In this document: positions 7,754-16,700 of the stretch, piece by piece | How positions within the stretch are numbered: position 1 is the stretch's first letter | Layout: each line of letters begins with the position of its first letter | IMG/VR virus record: IMGVR_UViG_3300009159_000228 | Location: 1-28,971 of that record | Direction: 5' to 3' (one strand) | From: a virus | DNA: 28,971 bases | Notes under the pieces: model-generated | What the model saw: only the letters and a program-made list of their open reading frames with translations | The model's database searches: none | What the model was told of the DNA's origin: nothing | Program-made: the position numbers and the translations under genes

Positions 7754-9460
7754 ATGGGAGTTCTGGACTTTCTGTTCCAGGGGTCTCCACCTGCGTCGGT
7801 CACGACGTACGGTGAGACAACCTCTAACGTTCCTGCCTGGTATTCTGACTATACGCAGGGCTTGATCAGTCGAGCTAACTCGATCGCAGCAGAGCCTTAT
7901 CAGCCGTATAGCCAGGCCAGGATTGCTGGCTTTGATCCGCTTCAAACGCAGGCGTATAACAATACGGCAAACCTAGCAAGCACCTATCAACCCCAGATGG
8001 AAATGTCGCAAAATGCGATATACAACGCCGGTGCTGGCAGCTCTGTCAATGCGGCATCTCCGTACATCTCAGAGGCCCTTAAATACAACCCGTACAATGC
8101 TGCCTCTGGTTCTATTGGACAAGCAAGCAATCTGATTGGTCAAAGCTACGGCGACACAAGTGCCTTGGCACAACCGTACTTCAACCAAGCCAACCAGCTG
8201 ACCGGCCAAGCTATGCAGGGAACTGCTAGTCTTGCTCAACCGTACTTCAACCAAGCCAACCAGTATACTCAACAAGGAGCTGCTGGAACTGCTAGTCTTG
8301 CTCAGCCATATCTGAATCAAGCAGCTATGGGAACTGCAATTGCAGGAGGAGCAGATACTGCGGGCATGGCAAGCCCATACATGCAGCAAGCTTCTCAACT
8401 GTCTAGCCAAGGTGCTCAGACTGGTTTAGGTGGCATCCAAGACTACATGAACCCATACCAAGACCAAGTGGTCAACCGTATTGGTGAACTAGCTGGTCGC
8501 AACCTGAAAGAGAACCTGCTGCCGAGTATCAATGACCGTGCCATTCAATCTGGCACGTTTGGCGGTAGTCGTAGTGGAGAAGCTATTGGGCGCGCTTTGC
8601 GTGATACCCAAGAATCTACCCTGGCTCAACAGTCTGCTGCCCTTCAATCTGGTTACTCACAAGCCGGTCAACAACTTCAGGCCGATAAAGCTCGTCAGTT
8701 GCAAGCTGCTCAACAGCAAGCCGGTTTTGGTCAGCAAGCTGCAAACCTTTCTGCTGCAGATTTCCAGCGCATGCTTTCAGCCTCTGGTCAACAAGCCCAG
8801 ATTGGTCAGAGTATGGCCGGTCTCTCGTCAGCTGATCAGCAGCGCATGTTGGCAGCAGGCCAGCAATCTGCGGCCCTTGGTCAATCTCAGGCAGGAATGG
8901 CTTCTGCAGACTATCAGCGTATGTTGGCTGGTGCTCAACAGCAAGCCGCCATGGGTCAATCAGCTGCAGGCTTAGAAGGTGCAGACCTTGCAAGATACGG
9001 TCAAGCAGGTTCCCAAATGGGTGCCCTTGGTCAAATGCAAGGAAACTTGGCAGGAGCCGCAGGCACCCAAAACCTTCAGGCAGCTCAACAAATGGGAACA
9101 TTGTCCAATCAGGACTTTGCTCGCATGTTGCAATCTGGCCAGGCAATGGGGGCCCTTGGTCAACAAACCCAGCAGATGGGCATGCAGAATATCAGCGCTT
9201 TGGATGCAGCTGGAGCAACTCAGCAGCAGCAAGCGCAGCGCTCGATGGATCAGGCTTACCAAGACTTCCTCAACCAACGAGAGTACGACCGCAACAACAT
9301 TGCCTTCTTGAATGCATCTGTTCGTGGTTTGACTGTGCCTACTTCTACAACGTCTACTTCAAACGGACCTGCAAGCGTCTACCAGCCATCTCCATTGTCG
9401 CAATTCGGCTCTGCATTGGCTTCTGGATACGGCCTCAGCAAGATGTTTGGAAAACCATAA
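7754..9460 (+). CDS. Internal virion / DNA-injection-type protein, 568 aa
   Basis: A 568-aa protein rich in Gln, Ala and Gly. The N-terminus (MGVLDFLFQGSPP..., then ARIAGFDPLQTQAYNN) and the middle block MNPYQDQVVNRIGELAGR followed by INDRAIQSGTFGGSRSGEA form a pattern (PYxxxVxxxI...AxxxGxFGGSR) common in internal proteins of short-tailed environmental phages. Three exact-period 22-aa repeats lie at residues 135-200, and four 25-aa repeats at 333-432 (SADxQRML...GQSxAG). The long Gln/Ala repeats probably form helices or coiled coil, as in ejected proteins that line the DNA path. The C-terminus ends GYGLSKMFGKP. SD AGGAG lies before the ATG, just after the upstream stop. Function is by analogy with P22 gp7/gp16/gp20; there is no catalytic motif. 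Confidence 0.65.
   Translation: MGVLDFLFQGSPPASVTTYGETTSNVPAWYSDYTQGLISRANSIAAEPYQPYSQARIAGFDPLQTQAYNNTANLASTYQPQMEMSQNAIYNAGAGSSVNAASPYISEALKYNPYNAASGSIGQASNLIGQSYGDTSALAQPYFNQANQLTGQAMQGTASLAQPYFNQANQYTQQGAAGTASLAQPYLNQAAMGTAIAGGADTAGMASPYMQQASQLSSQGAQTGLGGIQDYMNPYQDQVVNRIGELAGRNLKENLLPSINDRAIQSGTFGGSRSGEAIGRALRDTQESTLAQQSAALQSGYSQAGQQLQADKARQLQAAQQQAGFGQQAANLSAADFQRMLSASGQQAQIGQSMAGLSSADQQRMLAAGQQSAALGQSQAGMASADYQRMLAGAQQQAAMGQSAAGLEGADLARYGQAGSQMGALGQMQGNLAGAAGTQNLQAAQQMGTLSNQDFARMLQSGQAMGALGQQTQQMGMQNISALDAAGATQQQQAQRSMDQAYQDFLNQREYDRNNIAFLNASVRGLTVPTSTTSTSNGPASVYQPSPLSQFGSALASGYGLSKMFGKP
8156..8353 (+). repeat. Three tandem 66-bp coding repeats (22 aa)
   Basis: Units begin at 8156, 8222 and 8288 and encode T(S/A)xLAQPYxNQAN-type repeats. 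A 27-bp word starting CAACCGTACTTCAACC is identical at 8171 and 8237, and GGAACTGCTAGTCTTGCTCA is shared by units two and three. Such DNA-level identity implies recent tandem duplication. Confidence 0.85.
8750..9049 (+). repeat. Four 75-bp coding repeats (25 aa)
   Basis: Units start at 8750, 8825, 8900 and 8975. The first three encode (S/A)(A/S)ADxQRML, then a Gln/Ala-rich stretch ending GQSxAG(L/M). The fourth (EGADLARYGQAG) is diverged, and a partial copy (NQDFARMLQSGQAMGALGQQ) follows near 9111. The heptad-like spacing suggests a helical rod in the virion protein. Confidence 0.75.
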
Positions 9461-9469
9461 GGATAAAAA

Positions 9470-12400
9470 ATGCCATTGCTTGAAGATGACGAAGAAACCG
9501 GTTCCCTGGAAGCGGGTTCACAAGATGCAACCAGCGGGGCGCAAACATTTGGCTATTCCTCATCAAGAGGGGCGGCCAATCCTTATACTGGACAACTCCA
9601 AACCTTACTGACAAAATATCTTGAAAACACTGAAAAATCGGCGACTGATAAACAGGCCCTGCTGGATAAGGCGCGTGAGCGGATCATGGCTAGGTCCGCT
9701 GGTCCGGACCAGGCAGAGATGGCGTTCCGTATTGCGGCTGCTCTCGGTAAGCCTACTCGGACTGGGGGCTTTGGTGAAACACTTGGTAATCTTGCCGAGA
9801 CGACTGGCGAGGCTCTTTCGCAGCGCCGTAAAGCCAGCCAAGAACTAGAAGACCTAAACCTTAAATATCAGTTGGCAGCAGCTGACGTAAAAGGTGAAGG
9901 TCAAAAAGCTCAGATTGGAGCTCTTTCTGCCCTGGCTCGTTCAACTCCTAAGGATCGCCTGACAGAGATTGAGAAGATGCAGGAGATCATCGATGATCCC
10001 AAGGCCAATGAAAATGCCAAGAAGAATGCGCAATCACGCATCACTTACTTGACCACTCGCCCATCGGCCGTCAAGACCAATGAGATCGATCAGTTGCTAG
10101 AGAAGATCAACGATCCTAATGTGTCGCCTGCCAACAAGAGTGTCTACAAGCAACGCTTGAACAAGCTCAACTATATTCCTTCTGAAGCCAAGGCCGAGCG
10201 AGATGCTGATAAGCCGTCATCTCCGGCCGGTAAGCTTGCCAAGGATGAAGGCCTGACTCCAGGGACCCCTGAATTTACCGCTCGAGTGAAAGCTTTGGCT
10301 GGTGAGGGCAAGGGCTTGAACCTAAGTGCAAAAGAACAAAGTGAGCTGTTTGAAGCTGAAGACGTTGTCAACGCTAGCAAGACGGCAATCTTAAACTTGA
10401 CCAAAGCCAAACAGATCAGCCCTCAAGCTTATTCTGGTTTTGGTGCAGGAGCCCGCCGCACGATTGCCCGCAACATTCCAGGAGTCGGTGACTCGCAAGG
10501 CGTGACTGCAACTACTGACCTTGAGACTTTGGTCTTGTCAAATGGACTTGACCAGTTGAAAGCCATCTTTGGTGGTAACCCAACTGAAGGCGAACGTAAG
10601 ATCCTGATAGACATTCAGGGCTCGCTCAGCATGAGTGATACCGAACGTCAGGCTATCTACGATCGCGCTATCAAGGCAGCGGCTCGTCGCTTGAAGACTA
10701 GCCAAACCAAGATGGAGAACATCCGCAAGGGTGCTTACGGCAAGATCACTCCCGAAGCTAATGCAGACGGTGGCTTTGTTGGCCGTTACGCAGACGGTGG
10801 CATGGTTGCTCACTACGCTGATGGTGGCATCACCAATCAACAGATTCAGGATTACTTAGCTGCCAATCCTGGAATGAGCGATCGCGATATTGCTGCAGCC
10901 ATGAACCAGTATGGCGTGAGTACCTCTCAAATGGCAGGTGCAACAGGCCTTGGACTTGAAGAACTTCAGAGCCGATATGATGCTGCAACAGCTCCTGCGG
11001 CTCCTTCAGCCCCTGCTGGAGTAAGCAGTCAACAGATTATCGACTACCTAAATGAAAATCCTGGACTGACTGACCACCAAATTGCGGTGGCCATGAACCA
11101 ATATGGCGTAGACACTTCTCAAATGGCTGGAGCAACTGGCCTTGGGCTAGATCAAGTGCAGCAGCGGTATAACGCGGCAGTCCAACCCATTGGAGACAAT
11201 TTAGTCAAGGACTGGCTCGGCAAGAATACTGGGGTCTCTGACCAAGACATTGCTTTTGCAATGAACCAATATGGCGTCACGCCTGGTCAAATGGCAAAGG
11301 TCACAGGCCTTAACGTTGGTGACGTGCAGAAGCGTTACGACGCTGCGGCTCCTAAGTATTCCAATGCAGACGTCAACAACTGGTTGAAGTCTCACCCAGG
11401 AGCCTCTGACAAAGACATTGCGGCGGCTATGAACCAGTTTGGTGTTGGTACGCTTCAGATGGCTGCTACAACTGGTCTGCCTTGGCAAGATGTAGGCAGT
11501 CGCTATACTGCCGCTGGCGGTACCCAGTCTCAGCCAACTCCAGTTACTAAGACAACCGCAACAACTCCAGTTACCAAGACAACTCCAACAACTCCCGTCA
11601 CTCCAACCAAGCAGACATATTCTCCTGAAATGATGGAGATGATGCGCAAATACTTGGGCGGTCCTGACGCACTTACAACTTACGGCCAATATGGCTCTAA
11701 GTCTGCGGCAGAACATAAGTTTTTTGACCATGAGCTTGTTAAGAAAGCAGACGGTGGAATGGTCCACATGGCTGACGGCGGAGATTATTCAATGGCCAAC
11801 TTTGGCCGCGCTGTCGGTCAGGGCTTAGGTCTTGGCTTTGGCGACGAGGCTGTTGCCCGTGTTCGAGCCAAGATGGAAGGTCGCCCTTATGAAGACGTTG
11901 TCCGTGAAGAACGTGAAGCCTATCAGCAGTTCCAAGAGAAGCATCCCTTTGCTGCCTTGGGCACTGAGCTAGTCTCAGGCGCAATTCCAACCATTGGTAT
12001 GGCAATGATCCCAGGAGCCGGAACAGCCGGATCTGTGATGGGAGCCGGCCGCATGGGAATGGCTGCAAGCAAGCTGGCCCAATACATGCCCAAGTTTATG
12101 ACTGGCACTATGGGTAAGGCGGCAGGATCCGCTGCGGCAACGGGCTCTATTGCAGGAGCAGGTTCTGCAACCGAAGGCGAACGCGGTATGGGAGCCTTGG
12201 AAGGCGGCGCAACAGGGGCTGTCCTTGGCCCAACTGTAGCCAAAGGCATCCAGCTCACTGGTCAGGCAGCCAAGGCTGTTAAAAATGCAATCCGACCATC
12301 TCCTGGGGCCGTAGAGCAACGCGCAACCAATAAGGTATTGGAAGCTATGGGCAGGGACGAAATGGACCCTACAACCCTTAAGGCAAGGATGGCAGCTGAC

Positions 12401-13792
12401 AAGAAGCTTGGCGTTCAGTCCACAATCATGGATGCAACCCCATCTCTGTCAACCCTTGGCGAAGCAGTAGTGACTCGCCCAGGACCTGGTCGCAAGATCC
12501 TTGGTCAAGGCCTGAATGATCGCTTAGAAGGCGGTCGTGAGGCGGCTGCTTCTCGCGCCTTAAAAGACATCGGCAAAGGTGTTGATTACACGGCTCAAGA
12601 AGACAAGCTGATGGGAACCTTGCGTTCCAACGCCAACAACCTCTACGATACTGCCTACGCACATGGATCAGTTGATGATACCCGCATCCTGAAGGTCTTG
12701 GAGGATGATACCTTTAAGAAAGCCTTCAAGGAAGCTCAAGCTATCTCCAGCAAAGAAGCAAGAGCAGCAGAACTTCGTGGTGAAGATGCTAGCAAGTTCA
12801 AGTTGAATGACATCTACAGCCAAGACAAAGACGGAAACCTGATCAGCGTCGGCAAGATCCCTGACGTCAGAACCCTTGACTACATCAAGCGCGGTATCGA
12901 TGCTCTGATTGACAAGGGCTACAAAGGCGAAGGTATGGGCAAGGCGGAAGCCAATGCCCTCAAAGATCTTCGCAAGGCCTACATTGGCGTCATCGATGAA
13001 AACGTGCCTGAGTACGCAGCAGCCAGGGCCAAGTATGCTGGCGACATGGAAGTCTTAGACGCTCTCCGTATGGGCCGTACAGATTACTTGTCACCTAAGA
13101 TGCTGCCGAATGAAGCCAAGAAACTGGTTGACGGTATGTCAGAAGCCGAGCGTGATGCTTTGCGTGCTGGCGTTGCACAGTCACTCCTGACTAAGGTTAT
13201 GGACTCTCCGCAGCAAATCAATGCGGCCCAGAGGATCATAGGAGCCCCTGCAACACGTAAACGTCTAGAAGCCTTGTTCAAGGATCCTAACGAATACACC
13301 GTGTTTGAGGCAGCTCTCCAACGTGAGTCTGAATTGTTCCGTAATGCCCAAGACATTGTCCGCGGCAGCCGTACAGCTAACAAGACAGAAGCCTTGAAAG
13401 ACCTGAAAGCCGGCAACGGCATCTTTGACATTGCTGGTGAAGCAGTGGACGTAGCAGCAGGGTCTCCTGGCTCGGTGGTTGGGCGCGTCTTGAAATACTT
13501 GCAGGCTCGTACTTCTCTTGACGAGAAGACAGCCGGCGAGGTGGCCAAGATGCTGAAGTCAGGAACAACCCAAGAGGTTGATGATACCTTGAAACGCCTT
13601 GAAGCAAGCAGCGCCAAGTTCATTGAAGACAAGAACAACTCTGCCAGACGCCTCAAGACGACCTCAGGTACCATTGGAGCAGCGGCTCCTACAACACGCA
13701 AAGCGGCTCCTGAATCCGACGTTCCGGCTGATGAGGAAGAGGACGATGAAGCCAAAGTCCAACGCATCGTCCGGAGCCTAGAAAATGAGTGA
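9470..13792 (+). CDS. Very large modular internal virion protein, 1440 aa
   Basis: Modules in order: an acidic start and helical region rich in Lys, Glu and Ala (about 1-425); a GG block (ADGGFVGRYADGGMVAHYADGG, here split: first GG near 431, last near 453); four repeats of 54-64 aa (454-683) of the form xxxWLxxNPGxSDxxIAxAMNQYG..QMAxxTGLxxxxVxxRY; a Pro/Thr linker; the module TYGQYGSKSAAEHKFF; a second GG block (ADGGMVHMADGG) near 760; a hydrophobic Gly/Ala region (about 800-910, e.g. SGAIPTIGMAMIPGAGTAGS) that could insert in membranes; and a long charged helical tail ending in an Asp/Glu-rich patch. The size and membrane-active Gly/Ala part fit an ejected protein. SD AAGGA precedes the ATG. 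No enzyme active site is visible. The stop overlaps the next gene by 8 bases. Confidence 0.7.
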   Translation: MPLLEDDEETGSLEAGSQDATSGAQTFGYSSSRGAANPYTGQLQTLLTKYLENTEKSATDKQALLDKARERIMARSAGPDQAEMAFRIAAALGKPTRTGGFGETLGNLAETTGEALSQRRKASQELEDLNLKYQLAAADVKGEGQKAQIGALSALARSTPKDRLTEIEKMQEIIDDPKANENAKKNAQSRITYLTTRPSAVKTNEIDQLLEKINDPNVSPANKSVYKQRLNKLNYIPSEAKAERDADKPSSPAGKLAKDEGLTPGTPEFTARVKALAGEGKGLNLSAKEQSELFEAEDVVNASKTAILNLTKAKQISPQAYSGFGAGARRTIARNIPGVGDSQGVTATTDLETLVLSNGLDQLKAIFGGNPTEGERKILIDIQGSLSMSDTERQAIYDRAIKAAARRLKTSQTKMENIRKGAYGKITPEANADGGFVGRYADGGMVAHYADGGITNQQIQDYLAANPGMSDRDIAAAMNQYGVSTSQMAGATGLGLEELQSRYDAATAPAAPSAPAGVSSQQIIDYLNENPGLTDHQIAVAMNQYGVDTSQMAGATGLGLDQVQQRYNAAVQPIGDNLVKDWLGKNTGVSDQDIAFAMNQYGVTPGQMAKVTGLNVGDVQKRYDAAAPKYSNADVNNWLKSHPGASDKDIAAAMNQFGVGTLQMAATTGLPWQDVGSRYTAAGGTQSQPTPVTKTTATTPVTKTTPTTPVTPTKQTYSPEMMEMMRKYLGGPDALTTYGQYGSKSAAEHKFFDHELVKKADGGMVHMADGGDYSMANFGRAVGQGLGLGFGDEAVARVRAKMEGRPYEDVVREEREAYQQFQEKHPFAALGTELVSGAIPTIGMAMIPGAGTAGSVMGAGRMGMAASKLAQYMPKFMTGTMGKAAGSAAATGSIAGAGSATEGERGMGALEGGATGAVLGPTVAKGIQLTGQAAKAVKNAIRPSPGAVEQRATNKVLEAMGRDEMDPTTLKARMAADKKLGVQSTIMDATPSLSTLGEAVVTRPGPGRKILGQGLNDRLEGGREAAASRALKDIGKGVDYTAQEDKLMGTLRSNANNLYDTAYAHGSVDDTRILKVLEDDTFKKAFKEAQAISSKEARAAELRGEDASKFKLNDIYSQDKDGNLISVGKIPDVRTLDYIKRGIDALIDKGYKGEGMGKAEANALKDLRKAYIGVIDENVPEYAAARAKYAGDMEVLDALRMGRTDYLSPKMLPNEAKKLVDGMSEAERDALRAGVAQSLLTKVMDSPQQINAAQRIIGAPATRKRLEALFKDPNEYTVFEAALQRESELFRNAQDIVRGSRTANKTEALKDLKAGNGIFDIAGEAVDVAAGSPGSVVGRVLKYLQARTSLDEKTAGEVAKMLKSGTTQEVDDTLKRLEASSAKFIEDKNNSARRLKTTSGTIGAAAPTTRKAAPESDVPADEEEDDEAKVQRIVRSLENE
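10829..11520 (+). repeat. Four diverged 54-64-aa domain repeats
   Basis: Repeats start at residues 454, 518, 576 and 630 of the 1440-aa protein. Each carries (D/N)xxIAxAMNQ(Y/F)GV, then QMAxxTGL, then a final RYxAA. The two short helices joined by a turn, with DxxIAxAMNQYGVxxxQMAxxTGL, resemble a helix-turn-helix in outline. DNA copies are diverged, so the duplication is not recent. Short Ala/Pro linkers separate the copies. Confidence 0.8.
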
Positions 13793-16700
13793 CCTCGACA
13801 AACTCGAAAAGAAGTACGAAAAAGGGAACAAGGCTCAGGAGATTAGAGACTCCATTTCAAAGCTCAAGGAAACTCCGTCTAACCCGGATACCAAGAGAGC
13901 TTTTGAAAGCCGCAAGGAAACTCTTGACTCCGTAGTCAGGGCAGCCAAGCAAGCGACTGCTGGTTTTAGAAGCCAGTGGTCTGGCCTTGACGACAAAGGC
14001 GAAGTTGGCGTGGGCAAGGGAACTCCTGGCATCTACTACAACACCGTGGCTATTCCAGCAGTTGCTGGTATTGTCGATGAAAAGTACGCTCCAGACTTTG
14101 CGGTTGCAGCTGATAAAAAGGCAGGCAAGATCAAGGAAGCCGTCCGTAAGGACATGGGTATCAATGAGCCTAAAGGGGCTCTTGAGCACTTTTCTTATGC
14201 TGGCGGCGAGATGCTCGGTCAGTTGCCGGTTCCTGGCGCCTTGATGAACAAGATCCTTGGCGGAGCAAAGAAGATGGGAATGGCCGGCAAGGTTGCTGCT
14301 GCTCCTATCGAATATCTGTCTCCTACGGTTGATCCAAGAGCTATCAACTACGGTATTGGAACGGCTTTTGGCGGATCAATAGGCACGGCTGCTGAGGCTT
14401 TTAGCGAGCCAGACAAAAAAGCCTTGGGCGGCCTGATTCAGAAGTACGAAGAAGGCGGCAAGGTCGGCAAAGTTGCTACGTTCTTCTCTGCTGTTGACAA
14501 GGCAATCAATACTCTGAAGCAGAAAAAAGGAACTGGCGAGCAGATCCTTAAGCAGCTTGAGACCACTCCAGGCATTAAGCCAGAAGAACTTGAATCTAGA
14601 GCCATCAAGCAAAAGCTGCAAGCATCTCCTAAGATCACTCAGGAAGAGTTGCAAAAGACTATTGCTGCAAACAAGCCACCAATCCCTAAGCGAATCAAGC
14701 TTGGGCAAGGCTTGGATCCTGAATGGCAACCGCGCCTTGAAAAAAGGTTTGAAAATGCGCTTGAAGAATTAAACATTCAGCCAGTTGTTGACCCTGCAAC
14801 TGGAAAAAACCTTGGCTTCTTTCATCCGGAAACTGGTGAGATCCTTGACGCAAAACAAGTCAGGAATATGGATCCAGAAGAGCTTGGAATTCCAGTTGAT
14901 CCCGCAACAGGGAAGCTTGATTCTGAATCCGCCTATCTTCTTCAAAACGTAAGGCGGGCTGTTGTAGAAGCAGAAGAACAGTTTGACTTGGCTTTGGGTG
15001 CTACAAATACCAAGTTTAGTCAATACAGCAAGAGCAAAGGTCACAACAACTATCGTGAGATTTTGCTTCAGCACGAAGATAGATCGGCTCCTGGTGCTGC
15101 GGCAATAAGCCAGCGCATTGATGAGCTTTTAAAAAGCAATCCTGCAACTGAAGAAGAGGCGGCAGCAGTCAACAAGGAACTTAATTCCCTGATTGACAAG
15201 GTCACCACTGAACGTCAGATGTTTACTGCTAGCCACTGGGACGATCCCGATGTCTTGGCGCATTACCGCGTCTCTGACATGACCGGCCCTAATGGCGAGA
15301 AGGTCTTGTACGTTGACGAGATTCAATCAGACTGGCACCAAAAAGCTCGTGATGCTCGCAAACGTGAAGTCAAGAGAATTCTTGAGTCTGAGCGCACAGA
15401 CATTCGTCAAAAGGCCCTTGCTGAGGTTGGCTCGACTGAGGTCACTAACGAAAATGAGAACAAGATTAAGTCGGTCTTCAATCGCTTAAACAAAGAACGC
15501 AAAGCAGAACTTGAAAAACAGATCGACGAGAATTTTGGCTATCGGTCTGCTGAGGACAACGAAAAGCTTTATCAGCTGAATTCTAAGATGGAGCGTCTCC
15601 GGAACACTGGGATGAACCAAGAAGAATTGAAGGAATACTTCACACCAGGAAAGATTGTTCCTGGATACGGCGGTATGGACAAGGTGTTGTCTTTTAATTC
15701 AGGCGAAGGAAGCCCTGCTTATAAAAAGGCCTATGACTACGCCATTCAGCGCGCAAAGAGTGCCGGCATTGAAGGCGAGGCCGCTGAGCGCTGGGCAACT
15801 AAAAAAGCAACGGATGAGACCAAGTACGACTGGTCTGTCACCGTCATCGAGGTGGATCCTAAGACAGGTGAACCTCGTAAAGGGGCAGATACCCGCACGC
15901 ATACAACTTCTCCTGAGAAGAATATTGTTGAGGAACTTAGAAAAGAAGCCTCGGTGATTGAGAGCAAGGTTCCTGATGCCCCATTCAAGAAGAACTGGCA
16001 TGAGCTTGCTACTAAGGACATCTTAGACCTGGCAGCAAAAGAAGGCTACGACAAGGTTGCATTCTCTCCTGGTGTTGAGCAAGTCAAGCGATATGAAAGC
16101 GGCTTGCGTCAGGCCGTTGACTCGATCAACTACAACCCAGCAGAAGATGGCTCCTTAATAATCACAGGCAAAAAAGGCGATCGCACTGTCTTTGATGGCA
16201 AGCTTGTTGGCGACACGTTTGTCTCAGGCCCTGGCGAAGGCAAGACACTTACAGAGGTGTTTGGAGCTGGGATTGCCAAGCAGATTGAAGACAAGGCTCC
16301 AGAGCTTCATGATCTCTTAAAGAATCCGGTCAAGCGTACAACTGACATGCCTGACAACAAGGATGCCACTGACCTGCTTTGGGAATACGGCGACCGTATG
16401 TCTAACGACCAAAAGAGATGGCTGCGTGATTTCCAAGAACGTTGGGAACTTGATGTTGATGGAACACCTGCGGGTGAAGGTATTGCCAGCGAGATGGTCG
16501 ATGAATATAGCAAGTGGCTTAAACAAAACAAGCTTCGTGATCTGTCTCCAGATGAGGCAAGGCTCAAGGAGCTTGAGGCTGTCCCTGAAGGAGAGCGCAC
16601 CCCTGAACAATGGCAAGAATTCCACGTAGTTCGCGACAAGGCAGGAAACCCAGAATCTGGAACTTATCCACCTCTTGCGACATTTGCCAAGATCACAGGA

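Noticed and set aside
7285-9049. Tandem repeats considered as a CRISPR array.
   Set aside because: Repeats are in frame, in coding sequence, and lack unique spacers of constant length.
13084-13767. Long minus-strand open frame opposite the 1440-aa virion gene.
   Set aside because: Antisense shadow of a well supported + strand gene: it has low-complexity Ser/Arg composition and no recognisable motif. The same holds for the minus-strand frames at 6916-7509, 11201-11767 and 16317-17039.
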